Origin: Clostridia bacterium
GTDB lineage: Bacteria; Bacillota; Clostridia; Lachnospirales; Lachnospiraceae
NCBI GenBank assembly: GCA_009929525.1
Contig: SAAH01000028.1
Coordinates: forward strand, 1-37,734
Reading direction: 5' to 3'
Length of the DNA stretch: 37,734 bases
Below are positions 8,133-14,932 of the stretch, piece by piece. Below the pieces are notes generated by a model. That model did no database searches. It was not told the origin of the DNA and saw nothing but the letters and a program-made list of their open reading frames with translations. The translations under genes were made by a program, and so were the position numbers. The stretch's first letter is position 1, and the number at the start of each line of letters is the position of its first letter.

Positions 8133-9020
8133 TTAATCTTCCCCCCTTCTTTGAAGAATCTGCTGACCTATAGAAAGAACAAGCAGGATTCCAAACAGTA
8201 CATAGGACATAGCTGCTGCATATCCCATGTTATTTTTTTCAAATGCATTTTCATATATGTACTGGATCATAGGTCTTGTAGCTGATGCAGGGCCGCCTCC
8301 AGTGATCATATAGATCTGACCAAATACCTTGAAGCAGGCGATCATCTGCAATAATGCCACCAGCCATGTTGTTGGTTTCAGGAGCGGAAGCACGATGCTA
8401 AAGAGCTGCTGTCTCTTAGATGCTCCGTCTATAGCTGCTGCCTCATAAATCTCTGTAGAAATATCCTGCAAAGCCGACAAATAAAGAAGCATACTAAATC
8501 CTATCGTCCACCATACCGTCATGGCTGATATAGTGATCCATACCAGTTTTGGATCCTGAAGCCACTGCAGTTCCTTTGATGCAGGAATGATTCCCAAAGA
8601 ATGCAGTACACCATTTACAAGTCCGGTATATGGTGTAAATGTATATTTCGCTATAAATGATGCAACAGACACAGAGAGTACACTGGGAAGATAATAAATG
8701 ATCCTCAGACTCTTTTTCATCTTGGTAGCACGGTTTGCCAGCATTGCCAATACCATGGCTGTAATAACCAGCGCCGGGGTGGTGATCAATGCAAAGACGC
8801 CCGTATTTTTAAGTGCTCCCCAAAAATGTTTGTCTGTAATAAATTTTGCGTAGTTATCAAATCCAATGTATTTCAGCTTTCCCATCAGGCCCCATTTGTG
8901 AAGGCTGACATAAAAGCCCTGAACAACCGGCCATATAGTAAATATTGTATAAAGAATAAAAAATGGAAGCATAAAGGCTATAGCCGTCAAAAACGCCTTC
9001 CTCTTTCTCGCTTTACTCAT
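8133..9020 (-). CDS. carbohydrate ABC transporter permease, MalF/UgpA type
   Basis: A 295-residue permease of the CUT1 family with six predicted membrane segments. The EAA motif is at residues 193-211 (EAAAIDGASKRQQLFSIVLP). The start has AGGAGA in good position. It is separated from the binding-protein gene by about 100 bases containing a strong hairpin, a common arrangement that lets the binding protein be made in excess over the membrane subunits. Confidence 0.95.
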   Translation of the reverse strand: MSKARKRKAFLTAIAFMLPFFILYTIFTIWPVVQGFYVSLHKWGLMGKLKYIGFDNYAKFITDKHFWGALKNTGVFALITTPALVITAMVLAMLANRATKMKKSLRIIYYLPSVLSVSVASFIAKYTFTPYTGLVNGVLHSLGIIPASKELQWLQDPKLVWITISAMTVWWTIGFSMLLYLSALQDISTEIYEAAAIDGASKRQQLFSIVLPLLKPTTWLVALLQMIACFKVFGQIYMITGGGPASATRPMIQYIYENAFEKNNMGYAAAMSYVLFGILLVLSIGQQILQRRGED

Positions 9021-9079
9021 AATCTTTCTCCTGTCCTTTCAAAAGGCGGCAGTCTCTTATCTGCCATGAGGTTGGAAAA

Positions 9080-9099
9080 GGGGAGCCATCTGGCTCCCC
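9080..9099 (-). terminator. intercistronic hairpin, likely partial terminator
   Basis: GGGGAGCCA and its exact complement TGGCTCCCC are separated by two bases. Read on the minus strand, the hairpin is followed by only four T residues, so it should be leaky. It lies between the binding protein and the permeases, where it can either reduce read-through or protect the upstream mRNA from 3' decay. Confidence 0.7.
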
Positions 9100-9123
9100 T
9101 CATACAAACCAAACAACAACTCT

Positions 9124-10530
9124 TTACTCAAGATTGGATTCTAATTCTCCGTAGAGAGCATCAACTGCTGTTGCTGAATCAGCTGTACCTGACCATAAAG
9201 TATTCAAACTATCGATCATTCCTGCTTTCATAGCATAGAAATGAGGATTCTTTGATGGAAGGACTGCTGTATCAAGTGCTGCTTTGTAACTGCTTCTATA
9301 TGGCATATCCAGGTATTCCTGGCTTTCCAGAACTTCTTTGTTAGAAGGAATCTGTCCAGAACCAGCCCATGTAAGTCCACCGTCTTTAGAAACGCCAACC
9401 ATGAATTCTACTGCTGCTTTTGTATCTTCTTCTGATCTGTCAGGATTAACAGGTAAGATGATCGTATGAGAATCTGCCCAACAAGAAGCATTTTCATAAA
9501 GCTGTGGCCATGGCTGAGCACCAAATTTCAAGCCTTCTGTTTTCTCAAGAGCACCTGTTCCCCATGTTCCGCCGAAGTAGAATGCTGATTTACCGCTCTG
9601 GAAGAACTTCTGATGATCGTCGATACCTTCTGCAACGTATCCATTATCATACAGGGATTTTACAAAATCTGCTGCTTCTACTGCTTTATCTTTGTCCATT
9701 GTTACTTCTGTTCCATCATCACTTACCAGTGGAGTTCCGCCAAGCTGGAAGTAAGTTGCCCACCAGATACGATATGGGTCATCACCATTATTTGTTAATG
9801 CAATAGTAGATTCACCATCACCCATAACTGCTTTACATTTATCAAGGATCGCCATGAACTCATCTTTGCTGCTGATGTCAAGCTGTCCATCTGCATTGAG
9901 TTCAACGCCTGCCTTTTCCAGGATATCTGTGTTATAGTAAAGAATCTCTGCATGTGTGTCCAGCGGGATAGCATAGATTTCGCCATCAAATGTTACGGAA
10001 TCCAGTGAGTTCTGAGCATACATTGTTGACAGATCTATGCCAAGCTCGTCCAGATAAGAATCGATCGGCTCTACAACTCCCTGATCAACCAGTTCTGGAA
10101 GTTTAGATGCATGAGAGATACCAACATCCGGTCCTTTTCCAGCTGCTACTGCAGTCTGGAGTTTTGTATAATAATCATCCCATACAAGCATGATAGACTG
10201 TACTTCTTTTGTTGGCTTTGCTGCGTTATAATCAGAGATAATCTGATCCATGAATTCTCCGTCACCACCACTGAAGAGTGACCAGAATACTAATTTGTTC
10301 TCATCTACTGCTACAGCTTCAGGATTGTTGACCGTACCATCCTCATTTACGTCTGCTTCACCTTCTGCTGCTTCTCCTTCAGCTGCTGCATCATCTGTCG
10401 CTGCTGCATCGTCTGTTGCCGCTGTATCTGTACTTCCCTCACTTGCACCGCTGCCTGATCCGCCGCAGCCTGCCAGCATACCTGCTGCCATCGTTGCTGA
10501 TAATAACATTGCGATTACTTTACGTTTCAT
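9124..10530 (-). CDS. extracellular sugar-binding lipoprotein of the ABC transporter
   Basis: A 468-residue family 1 solute-binding protein. The signal peptide ends in a lipobox, LAGC, with C22 as the lipidated residue. Next comes a flexible acidic linker made of repeated AATDDA and AEGEAAEGEA units (about residues 33-60). The binding domain starts near VDENKLVFWSLFSGG. It is the first structural gene of the operon and has a strong ribosome site (GGGAGG). It should deliver an oligosaccharide to the two downstream permeases. The linker is strikingly like the C-terminal tail of the PrsA-like lipoprotein at 13627-14850, in both protein and DNA. The ligand is unknown, though the downstream GH2 enzyme suggests a beta-linked glycan. 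Confidence 0.95.
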   Translation of the reverse strand: MKRKVIAMLLSATMAAGMLAGCGGSGSGASEGSTDTAATDDAAATDDAAAEGEAAEGEADVNEDGTVNNPEAVAVDENKLVFWSLFSGGDGEFMDQIISDYNAAKPTKEVQSIMLVWDDYYTKLQTAVAAGKGPDVGISHASKLPELVDQGVVEPIDSYLDELGIDLSTMYAQNSLDSVTFDGEIYAIPLDTHAEILYYNTDILEKAGVELNADGQLDISSKDEFMAILDKCKAVMGDGESTIALTNNGDDPYRIWWATYFQLGGTPLVSDDGTEVTMDKDKAVEAADFVKSLYDNGYVAEGIDDHQKFFQSGKSAFYFGGTWGTGALEKTEGLKFGAQPWPQLYENASCWADSHTIILPVNPDRSEEDTKAAVEFMVGVSKDGGLTWAGSGQIPSNKEVLESQEYLDMPYRSSYKAALDTAVLPSKNPHFYAMKAGMIDSLNTLWSGTADSATAVDALYGELESNLE

Positions 10531-10589
10531 AAGTGAACCTCCCTTTAAAATATGTTTTCGTTTTCTCTATCTGGCCGTGATAGTTTTTT

Positions 10590-10604
10590 AACAGTATTAC
10601 TGTT
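10590..10604. promoter_or_regulatory. operator-like palindrome, site 1
   Basis: AACAGTATTACTGTT is a perfect palindrome around a central T. It lies in the predicted 5' leader of the binding-protein mRNA, about 60 bases after the transcription start. It shares AACAG-N5-CTGTT with the sites at 10643 and 10799. The ArsR-type regulator encoded just upstream is the obvious candidate to bind it. Confidence 0.65.
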
Positions 10605-10642
10605 TTCATTTTGTGTCTCGTTATTCATATCTGGAATTAAAA

Positions 10643-10657
10643 AACAGTTTTTCTGTT
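10643..10657. promoter_or_regulatory. operator-like palindrome, site 2
   Basis: AACAGTTTTTCTGTT has the AACAG/CTGTT arms. It falls roughly 6-20 bases after the predicted transcription start at about 10663, a classic repressor position. Confidence 0.65.
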
Positions 10658-10669
10658 CTTTTAAAGTCC

Positions 10670-10697
10670 ATTATACTCATCATTACCTGTTTGTCAA
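10670..10697 (-). promoter_or_regulatory. promoter of the sugar operon
   Basis: On the minus strand a perfect TTGACA (10697-10692) is followed after 16 bases by a perfect TATAAT (10675-10670). The predicted start is near 10663, leaving a leader of about 130 bases before the binding-protein gene. A promoter this strong in a sugar operon implies tight repression, which agrees with the four palindromic sites around it. Confidence 0.85.
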
Positions 10698-10752
10698 TGA
10701 ATATTTAACTATTTTCCGTTATATTGCCATAATATTTTTTGGCTTTCGACTT

Positions 10753-10777
10753 ATTTAAACAGTTATTTTGTTTAAAT
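10753..10777. promoter_or_regulatory. operator-like palindrome, site 3
   Basis: ATTTAAACA and its exact complement TGTTTAAAT frame seven bases. The core AACAG-N5-TTGTT (10758-10772) has one change from the other sites. It lies about 60 bases upstream of the -35 box. Confidence 0.55.
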
Positions 10778-10798
10778 GACATGTTATCATTGCATTTC

Positions 10799-10813
10799 AA
10801 CAGTTTTTCTGTT
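10799..10813. promoter_or_regulatory. operator-like palindrome, site 4
   Basis: AACAGTTTTTCTGTT is identical in sequence to site 2. It lies about 100 bases upstream of the -35 box, between the regulator gene and the promoter, so a looped repression complex with sites 1 and 2 is possible. Confidence 0.6.
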
Positions 10814-10914
10814 TTATTTGTATATTTCTACCAAAAACTCCCCTTTTGTTTTTAGTAATTATTTTTTCAGCAATAAATTGCTGCGTATACACCTCTTTCT
10901 ACTTCAGAGCAAGC

Positions 10915-10940
10915 AAAAAGCTGCCCAAACGGACAGCCTT
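10915..10940 (-). terminator. terminator of the regulator gene
   Basis: On the minus strand GCTGTCC, a four-base loop and GGGCAGC form a stem with one G-U pair, followed by five T residues. It lies 35 bases after the stop codon of the ArsR-type regulator, so the regulator and the sugar operon appear to be separate transcripts. Confidence 0.75.
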
Positions 10941-10974
10941 TTCAAAAATCCCCTATGCAATTTGAACATTTCAT

Positions 10975-11895
10975 CTAATATTCCATAGATAAGACAATAT
11001 CCTGATCATAATCTCCAAAACCTTTTCCAAAAACGTTAAACCCGCCCACATATTTTGCGTCTTCTTTATTCCCAATGCGTACCGCAACATATGCACGATT
11101 CATCAGCTGAAGCTCATCCACAGTAATATCGGACACCTTTTTCCCATTTAGATATCCGCCGTCTTTTCTTACTTCCCACACCATCTGCATCCCATACTGT
11201 GTGGATCCATCCGGCCACACCTGTGGTGTCAGCCTTCCTCTTCTTGCTCCAAAGTCTCCCGGACACGTCCATGTACCGCACTCCACTCCGTTTATCCACA
11301 ATGTGATATCCGACTTCCAATCTTCTCTGTACCCCGGCGCTTCGGAACAAATTTCCATGCACACAGACACCCTGCTTGCCTTTCTATTCTTTGGAACTCC
11401 ATTCGCAAACTTGTATTCTACATACCCCGATGAGCTCCACAAAAGTCCAGCTTTAAAACGTTCCGGATAAAAGAAACAATAGTCCATATCTTCATTTCCT
11501 ATGACTCCGTCCATCCCGCACAATCCGCAGGTAGGAGAAACCTTGCAGCTGCTGTAAGCACCCACTGGCATCTCTGCACTGAAGATTTCATTGACATCTG
11601 TATCCTTTTTCACCAGATTGATCGATACATAATCAATCTTTCTGGTACATAGCTTTGTCGTCCCTCTGGTCCCCGGCTGTTCTTCCATGCGTACAAGCCC
11701 AGCCTGCTCCAGTATCTTCAGATGAAACGCTGTGCTGGAGGCAGGAAGATCCATTTCTTTTGCAATTTCTCCAATGATAAGACTTCGATCGTACAGCAAT
11801 CGGAGAATGTCTATCCTGACCGGCGAAGACAATGCCTTGCCCAGATCGCAGAGTTCTTCCACCTGCTCCATATCATAATCTTTTAACTTTGCCAT
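10975..11895 (-). CDS. ArsR-family transcriptional regulator with large C-terminal domain
   Basis: A 306-residue protein. Residues 10-90 form an ArsR-like winged helix-turn-helix (LSSPVRIDILRLL, then SSTAFHLKILEQAGLV). The remaining 200 residues look beta-rich and contain a cysteine cluster (C117, C123, C126) near the domain border. That is far larger than metal-sensing ArsR proteins of about 100 residues, so the C-terminal part probably senses a sugar or sugar phosphate. The start is supported by GAGGGG. It lies immediately upstream of the sugar operon on the same strand with its own terminator, and is very likely the repressor that uses the four AACAG-N5-CTGTT sites. The cysteines might bind a metal, but this is untested. 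Confidence 0.85.
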   Translation of the reverse strand: MAKLKDYDMEQVEELCDLGKALSSPVRIDILRLLYDRSLIIGEIAKEMDLPASSTAFHLKILEQAGLVRMEEQPGTRGTTKLCTRKIDYVSINLVKKDTDVNEIFSAEMPVGAYSSCKVSPTCGLCGMDGVIGNEDMDYCFFYPERFKAGLLWSSSGYVEYKFANGVPKNRKASRVSVCMEICSEAPGYREDWKSDITLWINGVECGTWTCPGDFGARRGRLTPQVWPDGSTQYGMQMVWEVRKDGGYLNGKKVSDITVDELQLMNRAYVAVRIGNKEDAKYVGGFNVFGKGFGDYDQDIVLSMEY

Positions 11896-11916
11896 ATCTT
11901 TATCCCCTCACTGATA

Positions 11917-11930
11917 GTGATGATCATCAC
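11917..11930. promoter_or_regulatory. 14-bp perfect palindrome upstream of the regulator
   Basis: GTGATGATCATCAC is perfectly symmetric and lies about 20 bases before the regulator start codon. It differs from the AACAG-type sites. It might be an autoregulatory site or chance. No clear promoter was found around it. Confidence 0.35.
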
Positions 11931-12020
11931 ATTATTCCTGCCCATGCATATGCCCGCCGCCTGCGATGCCTCTTCCACCACAAAATTATGATGCAGTACT
12001 TCAACATCATCCTTTTGTTA

Positions 12021-12908
12021 CTATCGTCCACATCTCTTTGTTAACAATTCCACCGTTTTTTTGATATACTCCGGTGTCGTTCCACAGCATCCGCCGATGA
12101 TTCCTGCTCCTGCATCTACCAGTTTCATCATATGACGTGCAAATTCATCCGCATTCATATTGTAATGTGCCATTCCCTGGTCATCCATCACAGGCATCCC
12201 TGCATTGGGCTTTGCTATGATCGGGATATTTGCCACCGCTTTCATACTTGCTATCACAGATTCCAGCTGGTCCGGTCCAACAGAGCAGTTAAGTCCCACT
12301 GCTGCCGCACCCATTTCCTGCAGCGTCAACACTGCTTCAACAGCATTTCCGCCATACATTGCTGTTCCGTCTGATTCCAGACTCAACGAACACATCATCG
12401 GAAGATCGCACACTGACTGCACTGCGTCGAGAGCCACCACTGTCTCGTCCACTCCCAGCATCGTTTCTGCACCGATCAGATCCACGCCGGCATCCACCAA
12501 TGCCTTCGCCTGTTCACGATATGCCTGATACAGGGCATCATATGTCATATCTCCCTGAGGCTCCATCAGTTTGCCTGTCGTTGTCATATCTCCGGCCACC
12601 AGTGCACGGCCCGCCACAGCATCTTTCGAGATTTTCACCAGACGCGTGTTTAACTCCTGTATGCGTGATTCCATATTGAAATTCATCATACTGATCCTGT
12701 TTGATGCAAAAGTAGGTGCATACACAATGTCACTCCCCGCATCCACATAAGCTCTTTGAAGTTCCTGCAGCACCTTGGGATGTTCCAATACCCACTCTTC
12801 CGAAGAGATACCCACCGGCATCCCGGCCGCTCTGAGATTTGATCCTGTTGCACCATCCAGCACTACGATCTTTGATCCTGTGAGTTTTTTAAATTCCTGC
12901 TTTGTCAT
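12021..12908 (-). CDS. homocysteine S-methyltransferase
   Basis: A 295-residue single-domain enzyme of the homocysteine S-methyltransferase family (MmuM, or the N-terminal domain of MetH). It transfers a methyl group to homocysteine to make methionine. The three zinc-binding cysteines are visible: C208 in GLNCS, and C274 and C275 in GGCCGTTPE. The start at 12908 has AGAAAGGAAAT upstream; a 62-residue upstream extension overlaps the VOC gene and looks unrelated. The methyl donor may be S-methylmethionine or a corrinoid or betaine-type donor; the sequence does not decide. It lies 40 bases after the VOC gene and is probably co-transcribed with it. Confidence 0.9.
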   Translation of the reverse strand: MTKQEFKKLTGSKIVVLDGATGSNLRAAGMPVGISSEEWVLEHPKVLQELQRAYVDAGSDIVYAPTFASNRISMMNFNMESRIQELNTRLVKISKDAVAGRALVAGDMTTTGKLMEPQGDMTYDALYQAYREQAKALVDAGVDLIGAETMLGVDETVVALDAVQSVCDLPMMCSLSLESDGTAMYGGNAVEAVLTLQEMGAAAVGLNCSVGPDQLESVIASMKAVANIPIIAKPNAGMPVMDDQGMAHYNMNADEFARHMMKLVDAGAGIIGGCCGTTPEYIKKTVELLTKRCGR

Positions 12909-12948
12909 ACGATATTTCCTTTCTGTAATGCCACGTGTTTTCTCGCTG

Positions 12949-13341
12949 TTATTTTTTCCGTTCGCAAAACTCGATACGTTCTTTATTCGGTCCTTCAATA
13001 ATAAAAAATGCCACACCTTTTTCCCAGAATGGCAATTCTTCAACGCCTTCTGAGAGAATCTTATATCCATTATCATGTGCCCATGCGTATGCACTCTTTA
13101 TATTTGTACAGTCCAGTGCAAAATGATTGATGGCTCCGGCGATTCCATTTCCGCCTTCCTCGTATGTCTCCAAAACCAGATTTTTCAATCCCAAAAACGC
13201 TACCTTAACTCCGCTTGACGGTATCACCTTGCGATGTTCCACTACAAATCCAAGTTTTTCATAAAATCCGATCGTCATCTCTATATCCGAAGTCGGGATA
13301 CCAATATGCTGGATCCCACTTACCCATTGCTCTGCACCCAT
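12949..13341 (-). CDS. VOC (glyoxalase/bleomycin-resistance fold) protein
   Basis: A 130-residue vicinal-oxygen-chelate protein. The pattern GIQHIGIPTSDIEMTIGFYEKLGF opens the first beta-alpha-beta-beta-beta unit. Plausible metal ligands are H12, E58, H73 and E124, the spacing seen in glyoxalase I and related lyases. The start is well supported by GGAGG and a promoter 35-65 bases upstream. Its substrate is not clear. The neighbouring methyltransferase does not by itself suggest one, and general glyoxalase-type detoxification is only one possibility. Confidence 0.85.
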   Translation of the reverse strand: MGAEQWVSGIQHIGIPTSDIEMTIGFYEKLGFVVEHRKVIPSSGVKVAFLGLKNLVLETYEEGGNGIAGAINHFALDCTNIKSAYAWAHDNGYKILSEGVEELPFWEKGVAFFIIEGPNKERIEFCERKK

Positions 13342-13376
13342 TCTTTATACCTCCGCATCACTTTCTAATGAAATAT

Positions 13377-13405
13377 AGTATAGCTTATTTTTCAACAACA
13401 AACAA
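13377..13405 (-). promoter_or_regulatory. promoter of the VOC-methyltransferase pair
   Basis: On the minus strand TTGTTT (13405-13400), 17 bases and TATACT (13382-13377) lie 36 bases before the VOC start codon. Confidence 0.6.
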
Positions 13406-13497
13406 GACAGTCTGCGACAAAACCTATGATATAAGAATCCTGATGTTATTGTACATTCATTGTCCAGCAACATCCTGATTGCAGGATCCGCCGCCGC

Positions 13498-13552
13498 AGT
13501 GCGATCCTCACGGAGTGTTTTTTATCATAGGACTCCCTTTCCTATAATAAAA
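13498..13552. repeat. dispersed ~55-bp hairpin element, copy 1
   Basis: A conserved left part, GTGCGATCCTCACGGAGTG, is followed by a T-run and a hairpin built on ATAGGA and TCCTAT. The same arrangement recurs at 31322-31381 and 34905-34962. Here it lies between the terminator of the PrsA-like gene and the VOC promoter. Confidence 0.7.
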
Positions 13553-13594
13553 AATCGGATGCAAATTACAGGCTCACCTGTTTTGCATCCGATT
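13553..13594 (-). terminator. terminator of the PrsA-like lipoprotein gene
   Basis: On the minus strand AATCGGATGCAAA pairs with TTTGCATCCGATT around a CAGGTGAGCCTG apex, followed by a T-run that runs into the dispersed element. It lies 32 bases after the stop codon. Confidence 0.9.
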
Positions 13595-13626
13595 ATTCTT
13601 TGCTTGTACTCTATTTTTATACTCTA

Positions 13627-14850
13627 TTATTCCGCATCTGCCGCTGTATCGTCTGTTGCCGCATCATCTGTTGCTGCTGCATCATCTGCTGCCGCTGCAT
13701 CATCTGTCGCTGCATCGTCTGTTGCTGCATCCTCAGTTGGAGTGCTTTCTGCCGGTGTACTTTCCGCTGCTGCATCCTCAGTTTTGTAAGTGAAGGACTT
13801 GCTGTCAGTGATCTTTACTTTCTTCCAGACGCTGTTCTCTATCTTCATGTCAGCGGCTTCTTTCCACTCATCAAGAAGGGCATTATATGCTTCATCCTCA
13901 CGTTCTGTGATAATCTGCTCTTTCTTATTCGCTGTACCTTCCTCATCGAACTCCAGGTCCTTACGGATCACATAATATCCATCATCGCCTTCTGCCAGTT
14001 CGTTCAAAAGTTCTCCGTCAGCCAGATCTTTTGATGCATCGATAACTGCCTGATTCATATTGTCATCTTCACTGCCTGCAGTAGTGTAATCTGCAGTAAC
14101 TGCGATGAGATTCTCATCTACTTCTTTTGCAAGGGCATCCATATCTGCATCTGCAATATTTTCTTCCGCTTCCATCTTCTCCAGAACTGATTCTGCTGTA
14201 GCTTTCTTCTCAGCTTTTTCTTCTTCTGTCAGCTCGATCTTATTGCCATCTTCGTCTTCTTCTGTTCCCTCAGTGGAGACGAATACGTATGTGACCTTTG
14301 TCTGATTTGCTTCGTCATCACTTACTTCTTTATCTGCACCGGCTCTCATCGGTTCCTGCATCTTCTGACGGTAAGTCATCAGCTGCATATAAGTAACGAT
14401 ATCGCTCTCAGCCACTGCCAGTTCTTCCAGTGCAGCCTCATCATTTGCTTCCATAAATGCTGCTGCCGCTTCATCGATGGCAGTCTGCTCTTCTTCACTG
14501 ATGCTCACATCATAATCTTTTGCATGTGCACGCAGAACGTATAACTGTAAAAGATTATCCATAACGTCATCTTTTGCACTTTCGCCGTAAGTTTTTCCGT
14601 CTTCGCCTTCATCATCCCAGATGCCTGCTGATGCGTCAATACCATAACTCTGAGCCATCATCTGATAATAGCTCTCTGTCTGTGCCTGCTGATCTCTTGC
14701 TACATAGCTGGCAAGTCCAAGAGTGATATTCTCTCCATCTATCGTTGCTACTGTCTGTGTTCCATCTAATTTTCCACATCCGGAAAGTCCTGTTACGCAC
14801 ATAGCTGCTGCAAGGACACCGCACGCGATCCTACTGTTGATCTTTTTCAT
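13627..14850 (-). CDS. PrsA/SurA-like peptidyl-prolyl isomerase lipoprotein
   Basis: A 407-residue secreted lipoprotein. The signal peptide ends in LSGC. The middle resembles the SurA N-terminal and parvulin-type foldase proteins found downstream of mfd in clostridia. The parvulin part (near VTYVFVSTEG to DGYYVIRKDLEF) is poorly conserved and very acidic, so isomerase activity is uncertain. The protein ends in an Ala/Asp/Thr-rich tail of about 50 residues made of repeated AATDD units. The start at 14850 has GGAGG at good spacing; a GTG four codons earlier overlaps that site and is less likely. It should assist folding of exported proteins outside the membrane. It has its own promoter, although it follows mfd by only 82 bases. 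Confidence 0.8.
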   Translation of the reverse strand: MKKINSRIACGVLAAAMCVTGLSGCGKLDGTQTVATIDGENITLGLASYVARDQQAQTESYYQMMAQSYGIDASAGIWDDEGEDGKTYGESAKDDVMDNLLQLYVLRAHAKDYDVSISEEEQTAIDEAAAAFMEANDEAALEELAVAESDIVTYMQLMTYRQKMQEPMRAGADKEVSDDEANQTKVTYVFVSTEGTEEDEDGNKIELTEEEKAEKKATAESVLEKMEAEENIADADMDALAKEVDENLIAVTADYTTAGSEDDNMNQAVIDASKDLADGELLNELAEGDDGYYVIRKDLEFDEEGTANKKEQIITEREDEAYNALLDEWKEAADMKIENSVWKKVKITDSKSFTYKTEDAAAESTPAESTPTEDAATDDAATDDAAAADDAAATDDAATDDTAADAE

Positions 14851-14888
14851 CTTTTCCTCCACAAATAAATGTATTTTGACTGTTTTTC

Positions 14889-14917
14889 ATTATATTCCAT
14901 TTTGGGGAAGTGGGCAA
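14889..14917 (-). promoter_or_regulatory. promoter of the PrsA-like gene
   Basis: On the minus strand TTGCCC (14917-14912), 17 bases and a perfect TATAAT (14894-14889) fill the short gap after mfd, so the lipoprotein can be made independently of mfd. Confidence 0.7.
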
Positions 14918-14932
14918 CCTTTTTCCTTGATT

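Noticed and set aside
10868-10883. CAGCAAT-AA-ATTGCTG hairpin
   Set aside because: It has a perfect stem but no T-run on either side in the right direction and no match to the operator family, so no function is claimed.
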